In this document: positions 17,315-26,228 of the stretch, in pieces
Layout: every line of letters begins with the position of its first letter
How positions within the stretch are numbered: the stretch's first letter is position 1
Assembly: GCF_024198175.1 (NCBI RefSeq)
Contig: NZ_JAJVKV010000020.1
Span: 62,001-126,000, forward strand
DNA: 64,000 nucleotides
DNA from: Pyxidicoccus xibeiensis
Lineage (GTDB): Bacteria > Myxococcota > Myxococcia > Myxococcales > Myxococcaceae
Direction: 5' to 3'
Program-made: the position numbers and the translations under genes
The notes under the pieces: generated by a model
Told to the model about the DNA's origin: nothing
The model's input: the letters and a program-made list of their open reading frames with translations, nothing else
Databases searched by the model: none

Positions 17315-18163
17315 ATGCTCACTGAAGTCCAGGCCGGGCCGTATACCGTGCGCGGCATCTCCGTCGGTGGTGTGTACACCTCGCTCCAGGTGCCGGAGCT
17401 GGAGGTCGTGCTCGACGTGGGGCTCCCCATCCGCTCGTTCGCCGGGACGGACCGCATCTTCCTGAGCCATGCCCACCCGGACCATGCCAGCGGCCTCGGC
17501 TCGCTGCTCGGCATCCGCCGCCTGATGAACAAGGGCACGCCCCAGGTCTTCCTCCCCGCCGAAGTCGAAGCGCCCGTCCAGGAAGCCCTCGCCGTGCTCT
17601 CCCGGCTGCACCACACGAACATGGAGGTGCGCACCGTCCCGCTGCGCCCGGGAGACGTCCACAAGCTCGGGCATGACCTGTACGTGCGCGCCTTCCGTAC
17701 GCACCACCCGGTGCCCTCGCTCGGGTACCAGTTCCTCCGCCGCATCGCCAAGCTGCGGCCCGAGTTCCAGGGCCTCCCGCCCCAGGAGATTGCCCGGCGC
17801 CGTCAGGCAGGCAAGGCGCTGTTCGACGAGGTGGACCGGCTGGAGCTGGCCTACGCCACCGACACGCTGGCGCGCGTGCTGGAGACGGAGCCGTCGCTGT
17901 TCGACTCGCGGGTGCTCATCCTCGAGGCCACCTTCGTGGACGCGCGCCACACCGTGCAGGCCGCGCAGGAGCGGTGGCACCTGCACCTGGACGAGCTGGC
18001 CGCGCGCGCCGACCAGTTCCGCAACGAGGCCCTGGTGCTGATGCACTTCAGCCAGGCCTTCGCCCCGGAGGAGGTGCGCGCCCGGGTTCGCGAGCGCCTC
18101 CCGGCGGCACTCCACGAGCGCGTCCACGTCTTCGCTCCGACCTCCGGCCGCTGGTTCGGCTGA
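17315..18163 (+). CDS. MBL-fold metallo-hydrolase, ribonuclease Z-like
   Basis: This 282-residue protein of the metallo-beta-lactamase fold carries the HAHPDH metal motif at residues 52-57, a later His (near LRAFRTHHPVPSLGY), the bridging Asp in YATDT, and a final MHFSQ. The overall arrangement resembles RNase Z and related phosphodiesterases. A tRNA 3'-processing role is possible, but it lacks the long exosite arm of true RNase Z in the part I can judge. The gene begins 9 bp after def. It is convergent with the HD-domain gene. Confidence 0.8.
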   Translation: MLTEVQAGPYTVRGISVGGVYTSLQVPELEVVLDVGLPIRSFAGTDRIFLSHAHPDHASGLGSLLGIRRLMNKGTPQVFLPAEVEAPVQEALAVLSRLHHTNMEVRTVPLRPGDVHKLGHDLYVRAFRTHHPVPSLGYQFLRRIAKLRPEFQGLPPQEIARRRQAGKALFDEVDRLELAYATDTLARVLETEPSLFDSRVLILEATFVDARHTVQAAQERWHLHLDELAARADQFRNEALVLMHFSQAFAPEEVRARVRERLPAALHERVHVFAPTSGRWFG

Positions 18164-18176
18164 AGCCGCTCGCCGC

Positions 18177-18770
18177 TCACCCCGGGCGCAGCGCCTCCAG
18201 CTCCGCGAGCACGGCGCGCAGCTCCGGGGCCTCCAGCGCCTTCTCCACCGAGGCGAAGAACTGGGACAGGTCTCCCAGGCCCTGGTGCTCGTAGACACAC
18301 GCCTGCAGGCCCATCTCCAGCCGGTCCAGCTGCCGCACCAGCCGCGCTTCGAATGAGGCGCCGTGCTCGTACTCGTCCCACATCGCCAGGTACTCCGCGC
18401 CCCGGGGCAGCTTGCCGAGGATGGTCTCCACCGCGCGGCGCTCCAGCGCGTGCTTGGCCTCGCGGTCCACGCCGTCATGCGGGGTGATGTCGCCCGCGTA
18501 CGCCTCGCCCAGGTCGTGCAGCAGCGCGATGCGGACCACCTTCGACGCATCCGCTTCGGGGAAGAGGCTCTCCGCGACGAACAGGCCCAGCAGCGCGACG
18601 AAGAACGAGTGCTCCGCCACGCTCTCGCACCGCTCCGGGGTAATTCCCACCCGGAGCCAGCCCTGCCGGAAGAGCTGCTTGAGGTGGTTGAGCTCGAAGT
18701 ACGCCTCGATGAGCGGGAGCGTCTTGCGCCCCTGGAGCAGGGCAATCGGTGGCGCGGCCTTGGTCTTCAT
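18177..18770 (-). CDS. HD-domain hydrolase, YfbR/HDDC2-like
   Basis: The 197-residue protein has the HD metal motif set: ERCESVAEHSF (His), then ALLHDLGEAYAGDITPHD, and a distal Asp in VRQLDRLEMG. HDDC2/YfbR relatives act as 5'-deoxynucleotidases on dNMPs, which fits the length and motif text. The start at 18770 is the first ATG; reading further upstream is antisense to the neighbouring transglycosylase gene. That gene is divergent, and only 54 bp separate the two starts, so their promoters must overlap or interleave. Confidence 0.85.
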   Translation of the reverse strand: MKTKAAPPIALLQGRKTLPLIEAYFELNHLKQLFRQGWLRVGITPERCESVAEHSFFVALLGLFVAESLFPEADASKVVRIALLHDLGEAYAGDITPHDGVDREAKHALERRAVETILGKLPRGAEYLAMWDEYEHGASFEARLVRQLDRLEMGLQACVYEHQGLGDLSQFFASVEKALEAPELRAVLAELEALRPG

Positions 18771-18824
18771 GGGGAGCCCCGTACTCCGGGTGAGGGTGAA
18801 TCCGCCAGGGGAGATGGAGTAGAC

Positions 18825-21071
18825 ATGGAGGGAGTCGGAGGGGGAATCATCGTGGTGCTTTCGTCCAGCTGGAGCCTGTCGTCCTCGAGGTGGCTGCTCG
18901 CCGCCGCGCTGCTTTTGACCGCCACTGCCTGCAAGCAGGAGCCCGTGGCGCCACCACCGCCGCCGCCCGCGCCCGTGGCCGTGGAGGCGGAGGACCCGCC
19001 GTTCCCCGAGGAGGTGCTGCCTCCGGCCGACGCCACCGCCACGGCGGCCGCCGAGCCCGTGAAGCCTCCCGAGCCTCCCTTCACCGGAGACCTCGCGGCG
19101 TTGCGCAAGCGCGGCGTGCTGCGCGTCCTCGTCGAGGGCACGGAGGAGGACGCCCTTCCGCGCCAGGGCATGCCCAAGGCGCAGGACCGGGAGTCGCTGG
19201 AGCGCTTCGCGGAGAAGCACGGGATGGTGGTGGAGTTCCTCGCCGTCGACAGCTTCGACAAGCTCATCCCCCTGCTGCGCGAGGGGCGCGGGGACATCAT
19301 CGCCGCCGACCTGACGGTGACGCCCGAGCGCGCGAAGGAGCTTGCCTTCACCCGCCCGCTGGCTCGGGTGAGCGAAGTCGTGGTGGGCAGGCGCGGCGTC
19401 CAGAACCTGCCGCGCAAGGTGGAGGACCTGAAGGACCGGGCCGTGCACGTGCGCGCCAGCTCCACCTTCGCTCAGTCCCTGCGGGCCCTGGCGAAGGACA
19501 AGGCGACCGGCCTCGTCATCGAGCCGGCGCCGGAGACGAGCGACCCGGAGGAGCTCGCGTGGAAGGTGTCTCGCGGGGAGCTGCCGCTGACGGTGGTGGA
19601 CAGCCACGTGCTCGCGGCCATCGAGACGTACAACCCCGACGTGGAGGGGCTGTTCCCCATCGCCGAGGGCCGCCAGCTCGCGTGGGCCGTGCGCCTGGAC
19701 AACCCCGCGCTGCGCGCCGCGCTGGATGCCTTCCTCGTGGAGCGCGCGCTCACCGAGCACCGGGACCGGCTGGTCACCGTGGACCTGGACGGCATCCGCA
19801 AGCGGGGCGTGCTGCGCGTGCTCACCCGCAACAGCCCCGTCACCTACTTCCTCCACCGGGGCGAGCAGGCCGGCTTCGACTACCAGATGGCGAAGCTCGC
19901 CGCCGCCGCGCTCAAGGTGCGGCTGGAGGTGGTGGTGCCGCCCACGTATGACCAGCTGATTCCATGGCTGAAGGAAGGCCGCGGAGACGTCATCGCCGCC
20001 GCGCTCACCGTCACCGGCGAGCGCGCGAAGCAGGTGGCCTTCAGCAAGCCCTATCTCTACGTGGACGAGGTCCTGGTGCAGCGCGCCGGAGCGCCGAAGC
20101 CGGCGTCCCTGGAGGAGCTGAAGGGCAAGGCCGTCCACCTGCGCAAGTCCTCCAGCCACTTCGCCCCGCTGAGCGCGCTGGCCGCGAAGCATGGCTTCAC
20201 GCTCGTGGAGGAGCCGGAGGACATGGACACCGAGACGCTCATCGACCGCGTGGCGCGCGGGGAGATTCCATACACCGTCACGGACAGCCACATCCTCGCC
20301 GCAGAGCGCGTGTACCGCGAGGACGTGGAGGCGGCCCTCACCGTGCCCGGCCAGGGCGAGCCCGCGGGCAAGGACGGCCACCACGGCATCGCCTTCGCCG
20401 TGCGCCAGGAGAACCCCAAGCTGCGCGCGTTCCTCGACGGCTTCGTGCAGAAGACCTACCGCGGCACCGACTACAACCTGGCCCGCCGCCGCTACTTCGA
20501 GGGCCGCCGGGAGCTGGCCCCCATCACGGTGGAGACGCTGGCCGGCTCCATCTCTCCGTATGACCCGCTGGTGCAGTCGTACTCGGCGCGCTACGGCCTG
20601 GACTGGCGGCTGATGGTGGCGCAGATGTTCCAGGAGAGCCGCTTCGACCCGAAGGCGCGCAGCTGGGTGGGCGCGCAGGGCCTCTTCCAGGTGATGCCCG
20701 CCACGGGCAAGGAGCTGGGCTTCCGCAAGCTGGAGGACCCCGAGGAGGGCATCCACGCGGGCGTGAAGTACATGCACCAGCTCATCGGCCGGATTGCCCC
20801 GGAGATTCCCTTCAAGCAGCGCCTGCGCTTCGCGCTCGCCGCGTACAACGCGGGCCTGGGCCACGTGCTGGATGCCCGCCGGCTGGCGGCGGAGCAGGGG
20901 TGGGACCCGAACCGGTGGTTCGGCAACGTGGAGAAGGCCATGCTGTTGCTGGAGAAACCGAAGTACCACCGCCGCGCGCGCCACGGGTACTGCCGGGGCT
21001 CCGAGCCGGTGAAGTACGTCTCCGAAATCCAGACGCGCTACGGGAACTACACGGCCGTCGTCCAGCGCTGA
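18825..21071 (+). CDS. Lytic transglycosylase, MltF-like, with two solute-binding domains
   Basis: The 748-residue lipoprotein starts with a signal peptide ending in a lipobox at Cys36 (TATAC). Two successive bacterial solute-binding (SBP_bac_3) domains follow, at about 95-320 and 330-560; each opens with KRGVLRVL and contains a LIPxLxEGRGDxIAADLT-like block. A lytic transglycosylase (SLT) domain fills about 580-730, with catalytic Glu in QMFQESRFDP and the ALAAYNAG motif. MltF cleaves peptidoglycan at the outer membrane, and its single SBP domain regulates activity by binding muropeptides. Two such domains here is unusual. It is divergent from the HD-hydrolase gene. Confidence 0.88.
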   Translation: MEGVGGGIIVVLSSSWSLSSSRWLLAAALLLTATACKQEPVAPPPPPPAPVAVEAEDPPFPEEVLPPADATATAAAEPVKPPEPPFTGDLAALRKRGVLRVLVEGTEEDALPRQGMPKAQDRESLERFAEKHGMVVEFLAVDSFDKLIPLLREGRGDIIAADLTVTPERAKELAFTRPLARVSEVVVGRRGVQNLPRKVEDLKDRAVHVRASSTFAQSLRALAKDKATGLVIEPAPETSDPEELAWKVSRGELPLTVVDSHVLAAIETYNPDVEGLFPIAEGRQLAWAVRLDNPALRAALDAFLVERALTEHRDRLVTVDLDGIRKRGVLRVLTRNSPVTYFLHRGEQAGFDYQMAKLAAAALKVRLEVVVPPTYDQLIPWLKEGRGDVIAAALTVTGERAKQVAFSKPYLYVDEVLVQRAGAPKPASLEELKGKAVHLRKSSSHFAPLSALAAKHGFTLVEEPEDMDTETLIDRVARGEIPYTVTDSHILAAERVYREDVEAALTVPGQGEPAGKDGHHGIAFAVRQENPKLRAFLDGFVQKTYRGTDYNLARRRYFEGRRELAPITVETLAGSISPYDPLVQSYSARYGLDWRLMVAQMFQESRFDPKARSWVGAQGLFQVMPATGKELGFRKLEDPEEGIHAGVKYMHQLIGRIAPEIPFKQRLRFALAAYNAGLGHVLDARRLAAEQGWDPNRWFGNVEKAMLLLEKPKYHRRARHGYCRGSEPVKYVSEIQTRYGNYTAVVQR

Positions 21072-21200
21072 GGGCGCGGGACGGTAGAGACGGTCAAGGA
21101 CAGGTCAAAGCCTTTCGCCGCGAAGAACCGCGCAGCACCGCGTTCGGGAAGAGGCGGGGTCATGAAGGCCTCGTCTCTTGTACGCGGAAGGTAGAAAGAC

Positions 21201-22715
21201 ATGTCCACTGGAAGCTCACGTCGCTCGGGTGGGGTGCTGCTCGCTGCGCTTGGAGTCGGGTTCGGCTCGCTGCTGGGTTGCGGCGTCGAGGAGGACTCTT
21301 CCGCACCGGTCGAGCTGACCTCTACGCCGGATGACGGCATGAGGCACACGGCCTCCGACCTCTACGTCGCCTCGTCGCGGCTGTGGCGGCCGATGAGCGT
21401 GCCGGTGTGTTGGGAGAACCCCGGGGCGGGGGACGCCACGCAGCGGCAGTGGGTGCGCAACGCGGTGGCGCGCACCTGGGAGGCGCGCTCGGGCGTGCGC
21501 TTCACGGGCTGGGGAACGTGCCCGGCCTCGTCCACGGGCATCCGCATCAACATCAGCGACACCGGGCCCCACGTGAAGGGGCTGGGCACCCTGCTCAACG
21601 GCATGGCCCAGGGCATGGTGCTGAACTTCACGTTCAACAACTGGAGCCCGTCGTGCCGCACCCAGCTCCAGTACTGCATCGACGCCATCGCGGTGCACGA
21701 GTTCGGCCATGCCATGGGCTACGCCCACGAGCAGAACCGGCCGGACCGGCCGTCCACCTGTACCGAGCCGGCGCAGGGCTCCTCGGGTGACTGGCTCATC
21801 GGGCCGTGGGACTTGAGCTCGGTGATGAACTACTGCAATCCGCAGTGGAACGGGGACGGCAACCTCAGCGCCACGGACGTCCAGGGCGCGCTGGCCACCT
21901 ACGGCATCCCCTGGGAGTCGCTCGGCGGTGGCTTCACGTCCGGCCCGGCGGTGGCTTCGTGGGGCGCGAACCGGCTGGACGTGTTCGGCCGGGGCCAGGA
22001 CAACCAGCTCTGGCACATGGCCTGGAATGGCTCGTCGTGGATTGGATGGGGTGCGCTCGCCGGGCAGATCACCTCGGACCCGGCGGCGGTGAGCTGGGGC
22101 CCCAACCGCATCGACGTGTTCGCGCGTGGCACGGACAACTCCATGCTCCAGCAGGTGTGGACGGGCACGTCGTGGACCGGCTGGTACTCGCTGGGCGGTG
22201 GCTTCACGTCCGGCCCGGCGGTGGCCTCGTGGGGCGCGAACCGGCTGGACGTGTTCGGCCGGGGCCAGGACAACCAGCTCTGGCACAAGGCCTGGAATGG
22301 CTCGGCGTGGATTGGATGGGGCGCGCTCGCGGGGCAGATCACCTCGGACCCGGCGGCGGTGAGCTGGGGGCCCAACCGCATCGACGTGTTCGCGCGTGGC
22401 ACGGACAACTCCATGCTCCACCAGGCCTGGACGGGCACGTCGTGGACTGGCTGGCACTCGCTGGGCGGCGCGTTCTCCTCGGCGCCGGCGGTGGCCTCCC
22501 GGGGGCCGGGCCTGCTCGACGTGTTCGGGCGAGGCATGGACAACAGCCTGTGGATGAACAGCTGGACTGGCTCTGCCTGGACCGGCTGGCAGTGGCTCGG
22601 CGGTGAGCTGACCTCCGCGCCGGACGTCGAGAGCTGGGGTCCCGGCCGGCTCGACATCTTCTACCGCGGAACGGACAACACGATGCGGCACTCCTGGTAC
22701 AACAACGGCTGGTGA
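21201..22715 (+). CDS. Secreted metzincin metalloprotease with PLL-like beta-propeller
   Basis: The 504-residue lipoprotein has a signal peptide with lipobox at LLGC (about residue 29). The zinc motif HEFGHAMGYAHE (His166, Glu167, His170, His176) and the Met-turn SVMNY near residue 209 identify a metzincin, nearest the astacin (M12A) type. From about residue 235 to the end, six repeats of roughly 45 residues (GRGQDNQLWH..WNGSSWIGW style) resemble the fucose-binding PLL/PHL lectin propellers of Photorhabdus. The protein may bind glycans on prey or self surfaces while cutting proteins. The start at 21201 has a ggaagg site. Its TGA overlaps the GTG of the next gene. Confidence 0.85.
   Translation: MSTGSSRRSGGVLLAALGVGFGSLLGCGVEEDSSAPVELTSTPDDGMRHTASDLYVASSRLWRPMSVPVCWENPGAGDATQRQWVRNAVARTWEARSGVRFTGWGTCPASSTGIRINISDTGPHVKGLGTLLNGMAQGMVLNFTFNNWSPSCRTQLQYCIDAIAVHEFGHAMGYAHEQNRPDRPSTCTEPAQGSSGDWLIGPWDLSSVMNYCNPQWNGDGNLSATDVQGALATYGIPWESLGGGFTSGPAVASWGANRLDVFGRGQDNQLWHMAWNGSSWIGWGALAGQITSDPAAVSWGPNRIDVFARGTDNSMLQQVWTGTSWTGWYSLGGGFTSGPAVASWGANRLDVFGRGQDNQLWHKAWNGSAWIGWGALAGQITSDPAAVSWGPNRIDVFARGTDNSMLHQAWTGTSWTGWHSLGGAFSSAPAVASRGPGLLDVFGRGMDNSLWMNSWTGSAWTGWQWLGGELTSAPDVESWGPGRLDIFYRGTDNTMRHSWYNNGW
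21921..22460 (+). repeat. Two near-identical 270-bp tandem units inside the protease gene
   Basis: Units 21921-22190 and 22191-22460 differ at only a few positions and encode 90 residues (two propeller blades) each. A third, more diverged unit begins at 22461. The similarity at the DNA level suggests recent duplication or conversion. Confidence 0.85.
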
Positions 22716-23869
22716 CCTCCCAGCCCCCCAGACATGTCCTCATCGCCGGTGCAGGCATCGGCGGCCTCACCCTGGCCTGCGCGCTCCGCCGCGCGGGCCT
22801 CTCCGCCACCGTCTTCGAGCGCGCGGACGCGCTGCGGTGGGTGGGCGCCGGCATCATCGTCCAGATGAACGCCGCCGTGGCCCTGCGCCGCATCGGCCTG
22901 GCGGACGCGGTGGCCGCGGCAGGCGCCAGCCCCACCGACAGCGCGATTCTGCGGCCCTCGGGGGCGGCCATCACCCGGCTGCCCGTCCAGCGGCTCCAGC
23001 AGGAGCTGGGCGTCCCCATGACCTGCATCCACCGGGCGCGGCTCCAGGCCGTGCTGCTGGAGCATGCCGGGCCGGAGCATGTCCGGCTCGGGCGCGCGGT
23101 GGCGGGCTTCACCGACGACGGCCAGGGCATCACCGTGACGCTGTCGGACGGCAGCTTCGTGAAGGGCGACGTGCTGGTCGGCGCGGACGGGCTGCGCTCG
23201 GCGGTGCGGAGCGGGCTGCTCGGTGACGCGCCCCTGCGCTACTCCGGCTACACCAGTTGGCGTGGCGTCTCCCCCGAAGTGCCTGGCGCGCGGCCGGGCC
23301 ACGTCTCCGAGACGTGGGGCCGTGGCGCGCGCTTCGGCGTCGTGCCCATCGGCTCGGGGCAGGTGTACTGGTACGCCACGCTCAACGCGCCGGCTGGCGG
23401 ACAGGATGCGCCCGGCGAGGCGCGGGCCCGGCTGCGCGACGTCTTCGGAGGCTGGCACGCCCCCATCGCGGACCTGCTCGCCGCCACGCCCGACGACGCC
23501 ATCGTCCGGACGGACATCCATGACCGGCCTCCCATGGACCGCTGGAGCCGGGGCCGGGTGACGCTGCTGGGCGACGCCGCCCACCCCATGACGCCCAACC
23601 TGGGGCAGGGCGGCTGTCAGGCCATCGAGGACGCCGTGGTGCTGGCCGAGTGCCTTGCCCGGGGCGGCGCCGTGGAGGAGGCCCTGGCCGCCTACGAGGC
23701 GCGCCGGCGAGAGCGGGCCAATGCCATCGTCGCCCGCTCCTGGTCGCTGGGACGGCTGGCGCAGCTCGAGAGCCCCGTCGGCCGCTTCATGCGGGACTCC
23801 CTCTTCTGGCTCGTCCCCTCGGCGCTGGCGGCCCGGGGCGTGCGGGACCTGGTGCGCTCCGCCTCGTGA
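22712..23869 (+). CDS. FAD-dependent monooxygenase
   Basis: This 385-residue class A flavoprotein monooxygenase has the Rossmann motif GAGIGG near residues 13-18, the DG-type motif VLVGADGLRSAVR, and the flavin motif GDAAHPMTPNLGQGGCQAIEDA near residue 287. Such enzymes hydroxylate aromatic or other electron-rich substrates with NAD(P)H and O2. The substrate is unknown. The GTG at 22712 is chosen because no in-frame ATG precedes the Rossmann motif. It overlaps the TGA of the protease gene (GTGA), so translation is probably coupled, though no functional link with the protease is evident. Confidence 0.9.
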   Translation: MTSQPPRHVLIAGAGIGGLTLACALRRAGLSATVFERADALRWVGAGIIVQMNAAVALRRIGLADAVAAAGASPTDSAILRPSGAAITRLPVQRLQQELGVPMTCIHRARLQAVLLEHAGPEHVRLGRAVAGFTDDGQGITVTLSDGSFVKGDVLVGADGLRSAVRSGLLGDAPLRYSGYTSWRGVSPEVPGARPGHVSETWGRGARFGVVPIGSGQVYWYATLNAPAGGQDAPGEARARLRDVFGGWHAPIADLLAATPDDAIVRTDIHDRPPMDRWSRGRVTLLGDAAHPMTPNLGQGGCQAIEDAVVLAECLARGGAVEEALAAYEARRRERANAIVARSWSLGRLAQLESPVGRFMRDSLFWLVPSALAARGVRDLVRSAS

Positions 23870-23870
23870 C

Positions 23871-24572
23871 TCAGAGGCTGACGCCCACCAGGGCGCCCGC
23901 GAAGGGGCCGCTGAGGGAGATGGAGAAGCTGTCGCTGGTGGTCACCACGAAGCCCTTCGCCTGGCGGAAGTACTGCGTGTAGCCCGCCTGAAGCCGCGTG
24001 TAGACGAAGCGGCCGAAGCCGACCTGCAGCGAGGCCACGCCCCCCGCACCGAAAATCCAGCGCTTGTCCCGGGCCTGGAAGTAGTCAGTCCCCAGCTGCG
24101 GGCCGTTGTTCGGGTCGTCGGGCAGGTTCTGCGAGATGACCCCGGTGGGCAGGGAGACCTCGGACGCGGCCCCGAAGGCGGCCACGCCCAGCGTCAGCCG
24201 CTGCGACAGCGGGAAGCGCTTCTCCAGGCCCGGGCGGAACGAGAGGACCTGGACGTCGTTGGCGAAGTACCAGTCCACGCCATTGGTCCACCACAGGTCA
24301 TCCCGGTTGGAGCCCCGGAGGATGTTGAAGTGCAGCCCGCCCGACAGCCGCGGCGCGCTGGCCCGCGACTCCACCGGCTTGAACTCCTGACGGAAGGAGG
24401 GAATCTGCGTGCTCGCGTGGTTCATCCGCGTCACGGAGCCCCCCACCTCCACCGAGAGCTGCGGAGGGCGGCGCTCGGTCTGCTCTCCGGGCAGACCCTC
24501 CGCCAGGGCGGGTGAGGACAGGCCGAGCGACACCAGCAGCCCGACGGAGCACAGCGCGGGGGTGAGTCTCAT
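23871..24572 (-). CDS. Predicted outer-membrane beta-barrel protein
   Basis: The 233-residue protein begins with a signal peptide (MRLTPALCSVGLLVSLGLSS, cleaved after SPALA). The mature part is made of alternating amphipathic strands with aromatic residues, for example FRPGLEKRFPLSQRLTLGVAAFG, and ends in VGVSL. This is the look of a small outer-membrane barrel. I recognise no specific family. The start at 24572 fits the signal peptide; an upstream GTG at 24614 is less likely. It is downstream of the DUF4139 pair, on the same strand, separated by 96 bp with a hairpin, and convergent with the monooxygenase. Confidence 0.7.
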   Translation of the reverse strand: MRLTPALCSVGLLVSLGLSSPALAEGLPGEQTERRPPQLSVEVGGSVTRMNHASTQIPSFRQEFKPVESRASAPRLSGGLHFNILRGSNRDDLWWTNGVDWYFANDVQVLSFRPGLEKRFPLSQRLTLGVAAFGAASEVSLPTGVISQNLPDDPNNGPQLGTDYFQARDKRWIFGAGGVASLQVGFGRFVYTRLQAGYTQYFRQAKGFVVTTSDSFSISLSGPFAGALVGVSL

Positions 24573-24600
24573 GGGGGTTCCTCCTCGGGAGGGAATAGCC

Positions 24601-24629
24601 ACGGCCCCTACCACGGTGGAAGGGGCCGT
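24601..24629 (-). terminator. Possible hairpin terminator after the DUF4139 pair
   Basis: Arms acggcccct (24601-24609) and aggggccgt (24621-24629) pair perfectly over 9 bp with an 11-nt loop. There is no T-run on either side, so it may be a pause or processing site instead. Confidence 0.35.
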
Positions 24630-24668
24630 CCCAAACAGCTGTTGCGCGGTGGAAGGATGGTGCCCCTG

Positions 24669-26228
24669 TCAGAGGCCGGCCACCTTCGAGCCGCTCGACA
24701 CGGTGTAGGCCAGCGACAGCTCCTGCTGGGAGCGGGGAGGGGCCGCCAGCTCGAACCGGACGATGCCGTCGTCGCTCACGCGGGCCGGCGAGGGCTTGGT
24801 GCCTTCCTTCAGCAGCAGCACCTCCACGGACTCCACCTCGGAGACGGGGATGCGCTCCTCCAGGGCCACGGCCTCGGGCCGCGAGCCCATGTTGGAGAGG
24901 AACAGCTTCACCCGGTGCGTGCGCACCCGGCGCCCGGTGAGGCGGCTCGTCTCCATCTCCTCTTCCGCCCTGCGGGCGACACGCAGCGAGTCCTCGCTGC
25001 CGAAGCCCAGTCGCACCCGCTCGCTCCGGCCGGTGAAGCGCAGCTGCGCGCGGCCCACGTAGCCGCTGGAGCGCACCAGGTCCACCGGGCCCGCCAGCAG
25101 CACCGACGGGCCCGTGTTGTCGAAGCGCGCCACCCGGTGCACCAGCGGCGACAGCTCCGGGCACGCCAGGAACTCGGACGCCGCGGGCGCGGTGAAGCGG
25201 AACAGCGGCACGCGGTGCGGCTCCCCGTCCGGGGGCACGGTGGCCCGGTGCTGCGCGGCCAGCGTCAGCGGCTCGCCGCCGTCGTCCATGCCCGGCAGGC
25301 CGTCGTCGCGCTTCGCCACGCCGCCCTCGCCGGTGGTCTGGATGACCTCCTCGCGCATGGCCACCTCCACCACCTGCTTCTCGCGCTCCGTCTTGTCGCG
25401 CAGCCACAGCCAGTCCTCCACCAGCCGCGGCGGGGTGGCACCCAGCGTGGGACGCGCCGTGGAGAAGGCCAGCTCCGCGTCCTTCCATTCCTCCTCGGTG
25501 CGCTGCCACACCACGGCCTCGCACTCCAGCGTCACCGCCTCGCCCTTCTCGCCGCGCTCCAGCGTGGCGCGGTAGGCCGGGCGCCACGCGGCGCAGGGGA
25601 CGAGGTAGGTGATGGACAGCATCGCCGAGCCGCCGGCGGGGTGGCCCAGCTCCAGCTCCGCATGCACGTCGAGCTTCGACTCCGGCGCCTCGGTGCCCGC
25701 CAGCGCGCCGCGCGCCTCCTGGAGCCGGTCCCTGACGCGCTGCACCTCGCGGTTCGCCTCGTGCGTCGCGGCCTCCGCCGCGTCCATCTCGCGGCGCACC
25801 GTGGCCAGCTGCTCGCGCCAGAGCTCCGGACGGCTCTGTCCCGTCCCCGCGTCCTCGGAGATGGCGCGGTACACGTCCCCGTGCGCGGTGGTGAGCAGGA
25901 CGTACCGGTGGCCGCGCCGCTCCTCCTCCGCCTCGGCACGGCGCAGCTCCTGCTCCAGCTCCGCCACGCGCCGGCCCAGCTCCGTGCGGTGCTCTCGCAG
26001 CGCCTCCGGCCGGTAGGGCTTCACCGCGCGGCGGATGCGCGCCTGCGACACCGTGCCTCCCGCGAGCTTCGCCTGGAGGGAGCGGTCCACGACGAGCGGA
26101 GACAGCCCCTCGACGACCAGGCGCTGGGCGCCGGCCACCAGGGGCACCTCGCCGCGCCGCTCCACGAGCGCCCGGTCCTCGAGGAGGGTGACCTTGACCA
26201 CGGGCAGCAAAAGGGGGGAACCCATCAT
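24669..26228 (-). CDS. DUF4139 (MuiA-like) domain protein
   Basis: The 519-residue protein has the layout of the mucoidy-inhibitor MuiA (TIGR02231) family: an N-terminal beta domain (VKVTLLEDRALVERRGEVPL), a central coiled coil around residues 75-185 (LEQELRRAEAEEERR), and a C-terminal DUF4139 domain from about 190. That domain contains ITYLVPCAAWRPAYRATL and ends in the ELSLAYTV strand. No signal peptide is visible. The start at 26228 is chosen because its ATG overlaps the TGA of the upstream gene (ATGA). The biochemical function of this family is not established. Confidence 0.8.
   Translation of the reverse strand: MMGSPLLLPVVKVTLLEDRALVERRGEVPLVAGAQRLVVEGLSPLVVDRSLQAKLAGGTVSQARIRRAVKPYRPEALREHRTELGRRVAELEQELRRAEAEEERRGHRYVLLTTAHGDVYRAISEDAGTGQSRPELWREQLATVRREMDAAEAATHEANREVQRVRDRLQEARGALAGTEAPESKLDVHAELELGHPAGGSAMLSITYLVPCAAWRPAYRATLERGEKGEAVTLECEAVVWQRTEEEWKDAELAFSTARPTLGATPPRLVEDWLWLRDKTEREKQVVEVAMREEVIQTTGEGGVAKRDDGLPGMDDGGEPLTLAAQHRATVPPDGEPHRVPLFRFTAPAASEFLACPELSPLVHRVARFDNTGPSVLLAGPVDLVRSSGYVGRAQLRFTGRSERVRLGFGSEDSLRVARRAEEEMETSRLTGRRVRTHRVKLFLSNMGSRPEAVALEERIPVSEVESVEVLLLKEGTKPSPARVSDDGIVRFELAAPPRSQQELSLAYTVSSGSKVAGL

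Noticed and set aside
21921..22715. Possible CRISPR or satellite array
   Set aside because: The repeats are in-frame 270-bp coding units encoding propeller blades, with no spacers.
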